A stretch of 64,000 bases of DNA from an uncultured Clostridia bacterium (GCA_934120135.1 CAKOTK010000005.1:26210-90209); one strand, 5' to 3'; shown: positions 27,839-36,992, counted from the stretch's first letter. The notes: a model not told the origin generated them from the sequence alone. Translations and numbers: made by a program.

Positions 27839-28564
27839 ATGGTAAATGAATTAACATTAAATAATAATCAATTAAATAATAACGAATTAGTAACAGAAAA
27901 AGAGCAAAATGGATTTTTAAATACGACAATGGGTAAAGTCGTAAATACTGCAATTGATTTAGGATTAAGATGGGTACTACCAGATTTTGTTGAAAATCAA
28001 GTTATAGATATAAAAAATAGTCTGTTAAAAGGTGGACTAAAAGAGGGAATAAGCACAACTATTGAAAAAGGAATTGAAATAGGAAAAAGTATAACAGGAA
28101 TATTTACAGGAAAATTTGAAAATGTTTCTCAAGCACAAAATGCAATAAAAAATGGAGGAATAATTGATGGAATTTCAGATGCTTTAGATGGTGCTTTAAA
28201 TTATACAGTAAAAAAAGGATTAATTCCATCAAGTGTAGGTACATTAATTAGACAAGGAAAAAATGTAATTTTAGATAATGTTAGTAATAATATTGAAACA
28301 GAATTTGCAAATCAATTAGATAATATAGAGAAGTTAGGAAAGTATGAAAATAATTGGAAAAATTATTATCAAAATCAAGACTTTGACGGAATGGAAAGAG
28401 AATATGAAAAAATAAAAGATAGATTAAAGCAAACTTTGCCATTAGAAGAAACATTAAAACAAGCAAGACAAATAGAAAATTTACATTTAATAATAAAAAA
28501 TAATGGACATGATTTTAACTTAACAGAAGAACAAAAAAAGTTAGCAGAAATTTTAATTAAATAG
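27839..28564 (+). CDS. Unknown protein of the type IV secretion cluster
   Basis: The 241-residue protein begins one nucleotide after the ATPase stop, with its ribosome site GGAGAAATT inside the preceding gene. An Asn-rich N-terminus is followed by a Gly-rich amphipathic middle (LKGGLKEGISTTIEKGIEIG, NGGIIDGISDALDGALNY) and a helical C-terminus (about 165-240, NWKNYYQNQDFDGMEREYEK). No membrane segment or catalytic motif is obvious. I do not recognise the family. Genomic position suggests an accessory part or a cargo of the secretion system. Confidence 0.75.
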   Translation: MVNELTLNNNQLNNNELVTEKEQNGFLNTTMGKVVNTAIDLGLRWVLPDFVENQVIDIKNSLLKGGLKEGISTTIEKGIEIGKSITGIFTGKFENVSQAQNAIKNGGIIDGISDALDGALNYTVKKGLIPSSVGTLIRQGKNVILDNVSNNIETEFANQLDNIEKLGKYENNWKNYYQNQDFDGMEREYEKIKDRLKQTLPLEETLKQARQIENLHLIIKNNGHDFNLTEEQKKLAEILIK

Positions 28565-28566
28565 CA

Positions 28567-28608
28567 TAAAAAAATCGTGATTTTATGGCTTAAATCACGA
28601 TTTTTTAC
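28567..28608 (+). terminator. Terminator of the first secretion operon
   Basis: AAAAATCGTGATTT/AAATCACGATTTTT stem with loop TATGGCTT ends in a T run, separating the cluster from gyrA. Confidence 0.88.
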
Positions 28609-28637
28609 TTGCAAATTTTTGAGTGTTTTAGTATAAT
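28609..28637 (+). promoter_or_regulatory. gyrA promoter
   Basis: TTGCAA (28609-28614), a 17-nt spacer and TATAAT (28632-28637) lie 35 nt before the gyrA start. gyrA thus has its own promoter, independent of the secretion genes. Confidence 0.75.
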
Positions 28638-28672
28638 AAAGGAGTGAAAAATACTAGAAAAGAGGTAAAAGA

Positions 28673-31129
28673 ATGGGAGCAAACGACGAAAAAAGAAATG
28701 ACGGAAAAATAGTAGAACGCGACATTGAAAAAGAGATGCGCACAGCATATATTGATTATGCAATGAGTGTTATTGTTGCAAGAGCTCTACCAGATGTAAG
28801 AGATGGTTTAAAACCAGTACATAGAAGAATTTTATATGCTATGTATGAAGATGGAATTACATCAGACAAGCCTTACAGAAAATGTGCTAATACAGTAGGT
28901 TCTGTTTTAGGTAGATACCATCCACACGGAGATGCATCAGTATACGATGCAATGGTAAGATTAGCTCAAGACTTTACACAAAGATATACACTAATTGACG
29001 GACATGGTAACTTTGGTTCAATAGATGGTGATGGAGCAGCTGCAATGAGGTACACAGAAGCAAGAATGGCAAAAATTGCAGAAACAATGCTTACTGATAT
29101 TGAAAAAAATACAGTTGATTTTATGCCAAACTATGATGATCGTTTACAAGAGCCAACCGTACTTCCAGCCAAAATACCAGCTTTGTTAATAAATGGTTCA
29201 TCAGGAATTGCAGTGGGTATGGCAACAAATATTCCACCACATAACTTAACAGAGGTAATTGATGGAATTATAAAAATAATTGATGAAGATAATGTTACAG
29301 ATGAGCAATTAATGGAAATTATAAAAGGACCTGATTTCCCAACAGAAGGTCTTATTCTAGGATTAGAAGGAATAAAACAAGCATATACAACAGGTAGAGG
29401 AAAAATTACAGTTCGTGGTGAAAGTGAAATTGAAGAAATGAGCAATAATAAACAAAGAATTATTGTAAATTCACTTCCATATCAAGTAAATAAAGCAAAA
29501 TTAATTGAAAATATTGCTGATTTAGTAAAAGATAAAAGAATTGAAGGAATTTCTGAAATTAGAGATGAATCTGATAGAGAATCAAAAGTAAGAATTGTAA
29601 TTGAATTAAAAAGAGATGTAAATGCACAAGTTATATTAAATCAATTATACAAACATACACAATTACAAGATACATTTGGAGTTATAATGCTTGCATTAGT
29701 TAATGGAGAACCAAAAGTTTTAACATTAAGACAATGCTTAGACCACTATATTGACCACAGAAAAGTAGTTATTCTTCGTAGAACTCAATTTGACTTAGAT
29801 AAAGCATTAGCTAGAGCACATATATTAGAAGGATTGAGAATTGCATTAGATAATATTGACGAAGTAATAAATATTATTCGTAATTCATATGATGATCCAA
29901 AAGAAAAATTAATGGAAAGATTTAATTTATCAGATATTCAAGCACAAGCTATTTTGGATATGAGATTAAAAACATTATCAGGGTTACAAAGAGAAAAAAT
30001 AGATGAAGAATATAATGAATTAATGAAATTAATTGAACATTTAAGAGCTGTTTTAGCAAGTGAAAAATTAGTATTTGACATCATTAAAGAAGAATTATTA
30101 GAAATTAAACAAAAATATGGTGATGAAAGAAAAACTAAAATTGTTGCAGCAGAAGGCGAAATTAATATTGAAGATTTAGTAAAAGAAGAGCAAACAGTAA
30201 TTACTTTAACACATTTTGGATATGTAAAAAGAATGCCAATAGATACATACAAGAGCCAAAAACGTGGAGGAAAGGGAATTACAGGCCTAGCTACAAGAGA
30301 AGAAGATTTTGTTAAACAAATATTTACAGCTTCAACTCATGATACTTTATTATTCTTCAGTAATAAAGGAAAACTTTATAGATTAAGAGGATATGAAATA
30401 CCAGAAGCAGGAAGAACGGCAAAAGGTACTGCAATAGTTAATTTATTAAGGTTAGACCCAGGAGAAAAAATATCAGCTGTTATTCCAATCAGTAATTTTG
30501 CAGATGGAAAATATTTATTAATGGGAACAAAACAAGGCTTTATTAAAAAGACTCCATTAACTGAATTTGACTCAACTAGAAAAACAGGACTTCTTTCTAT
30601 TACATTAAGAGAAGATGATGAATTAATAGATGTTAGATTAACAGATGGTCAAGATAATGTAGTTTTAGTTACCAGTCAAGGCGCTTGTATAACATTTAGT
30701 GAAAAAGATGTTAGGCCAATGGGAAGAACAGCACAAGGTGTTATAGGCATTCGTCTAGATAGTGAAGATTATGTTATTGGAATGGAATCTATAATTGAAG
30801 GTAACAAAAATGCAACATTACTTGCAATTACTGAAAATGGATTTGGAAAAAGAACAGAATTAGATGAATATAGAGTACAAACTAGAGGTGGAAAAGGTGT
30901 TACAACATATAAAATAACACCAAAAACAGGAAGCCTAGTTGGTATTAGAGTTGCAACAGATGACGAAGATGTAATGCTAATTACTGATAATGGAACAATT
31001 ATTAGATTAAATGTAAAAGATATTAGCATTTTAGGAAGATCAACTCAAGGTGTAACACTAATGAGAACAAATGAAGGAAAAGTTGTTAGTATTGAAACTA
31101 TAGCTCCAGACGAAAATGAAGAAGAATAA
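28673..31129 (+). CDS. gyrA: DNA gyrase subunit A
   Basis: The 818-residue protein has the catalytic tyrosine in AAMRYTEARM (about 125). The quinolone-region text is GRYHPHGDASVYDAMVRLAQDF. A C-terminal beta-pinwheel contains KRGGKG, the GyrA box that distinguishes gyrase from ParC. It ends in an acidic tail DENEEE. AAAAGAGG precedes the ATG. Amino-acid use is normal for the core genome, unlike the Asn/Lys-rich genes on both sides. Confidence 0.98.
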   Translation: MGANDEKRNDGKIVERDIEKEMRTAYIDYAMSVIVARALPDVRDGLKPVHRRILYAMYEDGITSDKPYRKCANTVGSVLGRYHPHGDASVYDAMVRLAQDFTQRYTLIDGHGNFGSIDGDGAAAMRYTEARMAKIAETMLTDIEKNTVDFMPNYDDRLQEPTVLPAKIPALLINGSSGIAVGMATNIPPHNLTEVIDGIIKIIDEDNVTDEQLMEIIKGPDFPTEGLILGLEGIKQAYTTGRGKITVRGESEIEEMSNNKQRIIVNSLPYQVNKAKLIENIADLVKDKRIEGISEIRDESDRESKVRIVIELKRDVNAQVILNQLYKHTQLQDTFGVIMLALVNGEPKVLTLRQCLDHYIDHRKVVILRRTQFDLDKALARAHILEGLRIALDNIDEVINIIRNSYDDPKEKLMERFNLSDIQAQAILDMRLKTLSGLQREKIDEEYNELMKLIEHLRAVLASEKLVFDIIKEELLEIKQKYGDERKTKIVAAEGEINIEDLVKEEQTVITLTHFGYVKRMPIDTYKSQKRGGKGITGLATREEDFVKQIFTASTHDTLLFFSNKGKLYRLRGYEIPEAGRTAKGTAIVNLLRLDPGEKISAVIPISNFADGKYLLMGTKQGFIKKTPLTEFDSTRKTGLLSITLREDDELIDVRLTDGQDNVVLVTSQGACITFSEKDVRPMGRTAQGVIGIRLDSEDYVIGMESIIEGNKNATLLAITENGFGKRTELDEYRVQTRGGKGVTTYKITPKTGSLVGIRVATDDEDVMLITDNGTIIRLNVKDISILGRSTQGVTLMRTNEGKVVSIETIAPDENEEE

Positions 31130-31132
31130 AAA

Positions 31133-31161
31133 ATAAAATCGCGGTTTTATCGCGATTTTAT
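31133..31161. terminator. Bidirectional terminator between gyrA and the dnaC-like gene
   Basis: ATAAAATCGCG/CGCGATTTTAT stem with a short T-rich loop and A/T runs on both sides serves the convergent genes. Confidence 0.88.
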
Positions 31162-32150
31162 TTTTGCTTAAAACGAATATCTTCTCCGAAAAAATAACAT
31201 ATATCATAATTTCCAACAATTCTGGAAACAATTCTTTCATCATAAGTATTAAATAAATTTTGTAAACTTAAATTAGTTGAAATAATAGTTTTTTTATTTG
31301 GAGTTAAAAGCCTACTATTTATAATATTAAATAATTCAACTAATTTCATATTATTAACGCCTTCAGTTCCTAAATCATCAATAATAAGTAGATCTACATT
31401 TAATAAATAATCATAAATATCTTTAGAAACATTTTGCTTACCAAAACGATAACTAATAATTGTGTCAAGCATAACTGAAGCTGTTTGATATAATACGGTT
31501 TTATCTTTTTTTAATAATTCATTTGCAATACAACTAGATAAAAATGTTTTTCCTAAACCAGTATTACCAGTAAACAATAAATTATGCTGTTCAGGATTAG
31601 CAAAATTGTTAATGAATTTATCACAAATATTTTTAATTAATTTAATATTTTCTCTAGGTGAAATATCTGAATTATATTTTTGTTTATTTATTTCATCAGA
31701 ATAAAAATTTAAATTAAAATTATTAAAATTTTGTTTTTCTAAATTAGATATATTTGATTTATTATATTCAATATCATAAATCTTCTGTTTTAAACAACTA
31801 CACATTTCTGTGAAATTTCCATTTAAAATATATCCAGTATCATTACATTTTTTACATTCATAATTTGGAATTATTTTTTTTGCTCTTTCTCCAATAGAAT
31901 TTAATATTTTTTCTTTTTCTTTTTTTAATGCTTCAATATTAGAATTTAAATTTTCTATTATTTTTTTATCATTATTTTTAGTTAATTCTATCATTGAAGA
32001 AAATGCTAAAGAACTTAAATTTTTATCTATTTTTTCAAGTTCAGGAAATTCAGCATATAAATTTTCTTTTTCTTTTTGTGCAATATTTTCTGCATTTATT
32101 CTTTTTTTATCATATTCAATTAAAAGAGATTTTAAAGTAGAATTATTCAA
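31158..32150 (-). CDS. DnaC/DnaI-like helicase loader ATPase
   Basis: The 330-residue protein has a coiled N-terminus, a zinc-binding CKKCNDTGYI...CSC motif (about 99-120), and an AAA+ domain with Walker A FTGNTGLGKTFLSS (about 193-206) and Walker B LLIIDDLGTE. This is the architecture of DnaI and its clostridial counterparts, which load the replicative helicase. It starts with TTG preceded by GGAGG at 5 nt. It lies 9 nt after the DnaD-like gene and forms a primosome pair with it. Confidence 0.92.
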   Translation of the reverse strand: MNNSTLKSLLIEYDKKRINAENIAQKEKENLYAEFPELEKIDKNLSSLAFSSMIELTKNNDKKIIENLNSNIEALKKEKEKILNSIGERAKKIIPNYECKKCNDTGYILNGNFTEMCSCLKQKIYDIEYNKSNISNLEKQNFNNFNLNFYSDEINKQKYNSDISPRENIKLIKNICDKFINNFANPEQHNLLFTGNTGLGKTFLSSCIANELLKKDKTVLYQTASVMLDTIISYRFGKQNVSKDIYDYLLNVDLLIIDDLGTEGVNNMKLVELFNIINSRLLTPNKKTIISTNLSLQNLFNTYDERIVSRIVGNYDICYFFGEDIRFKQK

Positions 32151-32159
32151 AATAACCTC

Positions 32160-33128
32160 CTATAATTTATTAGCATATAAATTATTTAAATTATCATAAT
32201 TTCTTTGATTATAATTTTGATAATTTTTTGTAGATTTTTCTAAGTCTTTAATATCTTTATTTTTTTGTTTCATATCTAATAAGAATTGTTGAACTTGCTC
32301 AGCAGTAGTAAATCCTCTATCATGCCAGTCAGTTAATAATTTATCAATATAATCAAAACTTGGATTTACTTTTGATGTAGTTCTTTTTAAAGCAATTTCA
32401 ATAATATCAAAATTAAATTTAAAATCAACTATCCATTTTTCAACATAAGCATATTCATATTGAGAAAGCTGTCTGCCAAGACCTAATTTTTTTATTACCA
32501 TATTTGCAATTTTATTAACAGCTTCTTGCTTTTCAAAATATAAATCTAAATCACTATATGTTTTAATAGAATTTTTTGCCCAAGCATCTGCAACTGTTTG
32601 AATATAATTTTTGTGTAATGCAGATTTATCAAAACAATGGTTAAATAATGCCATCATAACTTCATCATCAAAGCCATATTTTTTAAACCATAATTCTATA
32701 TCAGGGTACCATGTAGTTGGCATTAAACCAGAAAAATATCTATTATTTATATATTCCATAGTTTTAGCACGTTTTTGGCTTTCAGCAGACTTTTGTACTT
32801 GTTCGGCTGATAAAGCAACTCTTGGCTTATATAAATTATTTAATTCTATTTCTTGTAAATTATTAAAAGCATAACCTGTATTTTTCTTAACAATAACATT
32901 TTGGTCTTCCCAATATTTCATTGCATCTTGAATTACCTTAAAAGAAAGATTTAATTTTTTACTTAAATCATTTAATTTAATATCTTTATCATATTTAGAT
33001 AAAAATAAAATATATAAATATACTTTAAGATAATCGCCATTTGCTTCAGGTAAATATTCTGTAAAAAATATGTCTGGAAGACTTGTACTTGAAAACAAAG
33101 GTAATAAATCATTTTGTTCTAATTTCAT
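32160..33128 (-). CDS. DnaD/DnaB-like primosome protein
   Basis: The 322-residue protein has an N-terminal winged-helix region (about 15-90) and a C-terminal DnaD domain (about 200-275). The latter has the family motif YVEKWIVDFKFNFDIIEIAL and the downstream YIDKLLTDWHDRGFTTAEQV. These proteins help load the helicase at DnaA- or PriA-opened DNA. The ATG at 33128 is chosen because GGGGGA lies about 9 nt upstream. It is the next gene after the PrgI gene on the same strand. Confidence 0.92.
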   Translation of the reverse strand: MKLEQNDLLPLFSSTSLPDIFFTEYLPEANGDYLKVYLYILFLSKYDKDIKLNDLSKKLNLSFKVIQDAMKYWEDQNVIVKKNTGYAFNNLQEIELNNLYKPRVALSAEQVQKSAESQKRAKTMEYINNRYFSGLMPTTWYPDIELWFKKYGFDDEVMMALFNHCFDKSALHKNYIQTVADAWAKNSIKTYSDLDLYFEKQEAVNKIANMVIKKLGLGRQLSQYEYAYVEKWIVDFKFNFDIIEIALKRTTSKVNPSFDYIDKLLTDWHDRGFTTAEQVQQFLLDMKQKNKDIKDLEKSTKNYQNYNQRNYDNLNNLYANKL

Positions 33129-33207
33129 AAGAAATTCCCCCAATGTTATGTTTTGTCAAATTATATCATTTTTCTGGGCAATTTACAATAAACTTATGAG
33201 GAAAAAA

Positions 33208-33489
33208 TTATTTTGAATAAAAATATATTTTTGGTCTTTTTATATATTTAATTAAATATATAAAAACATTTAAAATATTTTCATGATTAAATCCAAAAAT
33301 AGTAAATAAAAAAATAGGCAAAGAAAAAATAATAAAAATAAATATTTTAATATTATTATTTTTAAATAATAAATTAACTAATAAAAAAATAATTAGATTC
33401 CAAATAATATTAAAAATTAAACTTGAATAATCAATTATTCCAAATAATTTATTTTTAAAATTATAATTTTGTGGAAAAATAAATTTCAT
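33208..33489 (-). CDS. PrgI/VirB3-like membrane protein
   Basis: The 93-residue protein has the layout of PrgI-type conjugation proteins: a short N-terminal segment KFIFPQNYNFKNKLFGIIDY, two closely spaced membrane helices (about 25-43 and 48-66) and a basic tail YLIKYIKRPKIYFYSK. PrgI/VirB3 proteins sit in the inner membrane and dock VirB4. The AAGGAG ribosome site is good. It is separated from its expected partner virB4 by about 7 kb and gyrA. Confidence 0.75.
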   Translation of the reverse strand: MKFIFPQNYNFKNKLFGIIDYSSLIFNIIWNLIIFLLVNLLFKNNNIKIFIFIIFSLPIFLFTIFGFNHENILNVFIYLIKYIKRPKIYFYSK

Positions 33490-33504
33490 AAATAAAAACT
33501 CCTT

Positions 33505-34383
33505 TTAAATATTTTTTAAAAATTTGTTACCAATATTAAAATTATTTGAAACATCTGTTGAAATACCACCAATTAAACTTCTAATATATGAATTGGCACG
33601 TACTAGTGCATATATTCCACCAATACACATTAATTGAGAAATAATATTATTTGAAGAAAAATTAAATGAAAAAATAATTAATAATATAATTGCAATTAAT
33701 GACTGCTGAAGTAATAAAGATAAAACTGTTCTAAGCCAGGTTTTGAAAAACCAAGAAGTAGATTCATTTACTAAACTTAATATTGCAAAAGGAGTAATTA
33801 AAATAAATACTTTTACCATTATATATCTTAAAGAATATGAAAAAATTAAATTAAATAAACTAATAGAAATAAAACTTTTTATTAATCCATCAAAAGAAAA
33901 AATATTAAATTCATTTTCTTTAATTGAAAGATAATTTAATTTATTTATTAATTCAGAAAAAGATATATCATGTCCAAAAATATTTGAACCTACTGTACGA
34001 ATTGCATCAGAAATAAAACTATTTATTTGAATAAATTGATTACAAATAAAATAAGAACAATTCATTACAATTCCAAAAATCAATAATTTAAAAATAAATT
34101 GATAAGGTCTTTCAATTTGTAAATTCATATAATAAGAATAAATTAAACGAATAGCATAATAAAGAGAAAATCCGACTAATAAAGAGTTGGCAATTACTAA
34201 TAAACCATTATTACCAGTAGAACCAAATATTTTTTGAAAAATAGAATTGTTTAAAATATTCTTATCAATAAAAGTTAATTCATCTAAAACAGAATAAATT
34301 GTAGTATCAATAGAAGAAAATAAAGTTTCAAAAATAGAATTAATTGTTTCAATAATTGAAGTTGTCAAATTAGAATTTTCCAA
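33505..34383 (-). CDS. VirB6/TrbL-like polytopic membrane protein
   Basis: The 292-residue protein has about six hydrophobic segments (about 57-80, 92-112, 165-185, 188-205, 222-245, 250-268). The conserved polar C-terminal patch ALVRANSYIRSLIGG and the phrase LITPFAILSLVN...WFKTW-like WFFKTWLR resemble TrbL/VirB6 channel proteins of Gram-positive conjugation systems. It starts with TTG behind a GGTGGTGAT site. It probably forms the inner membrane channel platform. Confidence 0.75.
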   Translation of the reverse strand: MENSNLTTSIIETINSIFETLFSSIDTTIYSVLDELTFIDKNILNNSIFQKIFGSTGNNGLLVIANSLLVGFSLYYAIRLIYSYYMNLQIERPYQFIFKLLIFGIVMNCSYFICNQFIQINSFISDAIRTVGSNIFGHDISFSELINKLNYLSIKENEFNIFSFDGLIKSFISISLFNLIFSYSLRYIMVKVFILITPFAILSLVNESTSWFFKTWLRTVLSLLLQQSLIAIILLIIFSFNFSSNNIISQLMCIGGIYALVRANSYIRSLIGGISTDVSNNFNIGNKFLKNI

Positions 34384-34398
34384 TACATCACCACCAAA

Positions 34399-34743
34399 TT
34401 AAGTTAATAAAGAACTAATTGCAGATAAAATTAAATCTAGAACTAAAATAAAAGCATAAGAAAATAAACTACCTCTAATTAATTTTTTTGCAATTCTAAG
34501 CCTTTCTTCATCACCAAAACTAAACTTTTTCATAAATAAACCAACAGCCACAGCAACTGCAGCAGCAGGAGTTGCTAATTTTAACATCCAACTTTCAATT
34601 TTTTCAAAAGCAGAATTTAACTTGTCTACAATTTCTGGGTTACCATTAAAAAAATTAGCATATGTATTTGAAGAAAAAATAAATAAAAATAAAATGAATA
34701 ATAAAATAAATAAAAATCTTTTTTTATAAATAAATTTAAACAT
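34399..34743 (-). CDS. VirB2/TrbC-like pilin subunit
   Basis: The 114-residue protein has a Sec-type signal peptide (FLFILLFILFLFIFSSNTYA, cut near 29). The mature region has two membrane helices with a small-residue-rich first helix (ATPAAAVAVAVGLFM) and an intervening charged loop FGDEERLRIAKKLIRG. This is the standard organisation of VirB2/TrbC pilins and their Gram-positive relatives. The ribosome site is GGAGG. Confidence 0.78.
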   Translation of the reverse strand: MFKFIYKKRFLFILLFILFLFIFSSNTYANFFNGNPEIVDKLNSAFEKIESWMLKLATPAAAVAVAVGLFMKKFSFGDEERLRIAKKLIRGSLFSYAFILVLDLILSAISSLLT

Positions 34744-34765
34744 AAATAAAACCTCCTAAAAAATC

Positions 34766-36481
34766 TTAATTATTAAAATATGGAAATAATTTTAATTCGG
34801 ACGGTGGAATAATTTCAGTACCAGTTGATAAAAAACTTAAACAGTGAAAATTAGTCAAATGTCTAGTGAAAAAATTGGTATCATAAACAAAATCGTTTTG
34901 AAGAGTTGTGGTAATGGTTTCTGAAATATTAGAATTTTTTGAATTTAAAGAATTAGTAAAATAACTATAAACAGTTTCTTTAGCATTTTCGGAAATTCCT
35001 CTTGATATTTTTTCTTTATCTTCTTTTCCAATTTGTTTTTGTGCATTTTCAATTGTAAAAATATCATCACTTCTAAACCATAATTTATTTATTAAATTTT
35101 GAATAATAACATTTACTGCAGATTGGTCATGAAGAGTATTTAATAAAGAAGTATAACTTTGGGTAGCAACAATATTTATACATTTGGCTTCTCTACTTTG
35201 TGAGAAAAAATTACAATCAGTTTCTGTGCAATATTCAGAATATTCATCAGAAATAAAACAAACACTTCTAAAATTATTATCTTTACTGTTAGCAAGTCTA
35301 GTCATTACATCTGTTTGAAAATCTAATTTTAAATATGCCGCAATTATTTTTGATAAATTTGAATATTCATTTATATTCATATTTAATACTACAATTTTTC
35401 CTTTTTTTAATACTTCTTCAAAACCGAAAAAATTAAGTTCTTCTTGTTTGGGATTAAAAGTATTTAAAACATCATAATCAGAAATAAAACAATTAGTAAT
35501 TCTGGTAATTTCAGATTTTAAAATAGACATAGTTCTTTGATCTAAATTTAAATACTCTTTTTCGAAAAAATTTAAACTAGAATATAAATCATAAATTTGA
35601 CTTTCAGAAAAAATATTTTTAATAAATTTATCACGTAAATAATTTATTTTTTCTAAATAATAATTATCATTAGTAATTAATTTATGTAATTCGTCAAATG
35701 TAACATAATTATTGTTATAGAGCCTACAAAGTTTAATACATTCTTCTAATATTTGGGCAGACTTATCTAACCAATAACTTTCAGAATTATTTTTGGAAAA
35801 AAGTAATAAGATTGTTTTTAATCTATTAGCGAGGATAGATGGTTTTAAATTTGGCTTATGCAAAGGATTATATTTATATTTGCCATTTAATTCAATAACA
35901 ATAATATCATCTTGTCTATTAAATTCATTTGCAAACTCCACAACTTTTTGATAATAATTTCCTTTAACATCTAAAATTAACATACCTAATTTTTTATTGT
36001 TATTAAAATTTTCATATTTAATTAGTTGTTTAGTAAATGGATACATAGCACTACTAGTTTTGCCTGTGCCAATAGTTCCAGTAATTAAAATATTTTGATA
36101 TAAACTTTTTTCAGGTAAATAAATAATTTCTTTGGTATTTACATTTTCTCCAACTAATAATTTTAATTCATTTTTTTTATTTAAATTTATTAGAGAATAA
36201 TTATTTTTATTTAATTTAATTTTTTTATTTATTTTTGATTTATTTTTTAAATGAAATAAATTAGATAATAAATTAGAAAAAAATATTCCAGAATAAATAT
36301 AAGTAATTAAAAATAATATTTTTAAATATTTCCATAAAACAGGTTGCTCTACACAAATATCAAAAGGATGTAAACCATAATCAATAATAATGTGATTTTG
36401 AAAATAAATAGGAGAAAATATTTTATAACCAATAAAACAAAAAATAAGCGTAAAAAATAAAATGAATAAAATACGTTTAAT
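34766..36481 (-). CDS. VirD4/TraG-type coupling protein with an apparent ATT start
   Basis: Reading from ATT at 36481 gives 571 residues. Two N-terminal membrane helices (about 4-22 and 50-70) are followed by Walker A GTIGTGKT (135-142), GMLILDVKGNYY (about 160-172) and Walker B CFISDEYSEYC. The first in-frame ATG (36046) lies after the Walker A motif, so it cannot be the true start. GGAGG ends 9 nt before the ATT, and the codon directly upstream of ATT is the stop TGA. VirD4 proteins recruit substrate to the secretion channel. It is the only coupling protein seen. Confidence 0.88.
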   Translation of the reverse strand: MKRILFILFFTLIFCFIGYKIFSPIYFQNHIIIDYGLHPFDICVEQPVLWKYLKILFLITYIYSGIFFSNLLSNLFHLKNKSKINKKIKLNKNNYSLINLNKKNELKLLVGENVNTKEIIYLPEKSLYQNILITGTIGTGKTSSAMYPFTKQLIKYENFNNNKKLGMLILDVKGNYYQKVVEFANEFNRQDDIIVIELNGKYKYNPLHKPNLKPSILANRLKTILLLFSKNNSESYWLDKSAQILEECIKLCRLYNNNYVTFDELHKLITNDNYYLEKINYLRDKFIKNIFSESQIYDLYSSLNFFEKEYLNLDQRTMSILKSEITRITNCFISDYDVLNTFNPKQEELNFFGFEEVLKKGKIVVLNMNINEYSNLSKIIAAYLKLDFQTDVMTRLANSKDNNFRSVCFISDEYSEYCTETDCNFFSQSREAKCINIVATQSYTSLLNTLHDQSAVNVIIQNLINKLWFRSDDIFTIENAQKQIGKEDKEKISRGISENAKETVYSYFTNSLNSKNSNISETITTTLQNDFVYDTNFFTRHLTNFHCLSFLSTGTEIIPPSELKLFPYFNN

Positions 36482-36504
36482 TCATAAACACCTCCTTAAA
36501 ATAA

Positions 36505-36651
36505 TTATTTAAAATTAGTGGAATTTTTTAATTTTAATTTTGAACCTTGTAGATTATGAAAAATTTTAATATCAAAAAAATTATATAATGAATAAAAAAA
36601 GATAAAACTATTGATAATAAGAATAATGAAAAAATAATCAATTAAATTTAT
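36505..36651 (-). CDS. 48-residue membrane peptide with an apparent ATA start
   Basis: The frame encodes INLIDYFFIILIINSFIFFY (first 20 residues) as a single membrane helix, then a basic tail (GSKLKLKNSTNFK). It ends 23 nt before the virD4 start. No ATG, GTG or TTG is available; ATA at 36651 lies 9 nt after the AAGGTGG site. It is the first gene of the second secretion operon. The family is unknown. The coding call rests on the ribosome site, the membrane-helix composition and operon position. Confidence 0.5.
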   Translation of the reverse strand: MNLIDYFFIILIINSFIFFYSLYNFFDIKIFHNLQGSKLKLKNSTNFK

Positions 36652-36806
36652 ATGATAACACCACCTTCCAATTTTTAACAATCATATAATATATTTTTAA
36701 ATTTGTCTATACTTTTTGAAAAAAATATGTTAAAATTAATTTTATATTGAAGGGAAGAGATGAAAATTAACCCGATTTGTATCAAAAGAAAGGAAAGGTA
36801 TTGAAT

Positions 36807-36992
36807 ATGGAAATAAATAAAAATATGACAATAGGAGAATTATTAGAAAAAGCTCCAGAAAAAGCAGAAATTTTATTAGAAGCAGGAATGCATTGCTTAG
36901 GTTGTCCAGCATCACAAGCAGAAACTATAGCAGAGGCTTGTGAAGTACATGGAATAGATGTTGAAGAGCTAATTAAGAAGCTAAATTCATAA
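36807..36992 (+). CDS. DUF1858-domain putative redox disulfide protein
   Basis: The 61-residue protein MEINKNMTIGELLEKAPE... has the CLGCPASQAETI motif typical of DUF1858 proteins, often found with hybrid-cluster proteins. The CxxC is the likely redox or metal site. The ATG is selected because AAAGGAAAGG stands upstream; an alternative start 10 codons earlier lacks one. It is a single gene before the tRNA cluster, with no hybrid-cluster gene in the window. Confidence 0.88.
   Translation: MEINKNMTIGELLEKAPEKAEILLEAGMHCLGCPASQAETIAEACEVHGIDVEELIKKLNS

Noticed and set aside
36044..36046. ATG at 36046 as the start of virD4
   Set aside because: It lies after the Walker A motif and both membrane helices, so the protein would lack its ATP-binding loop.
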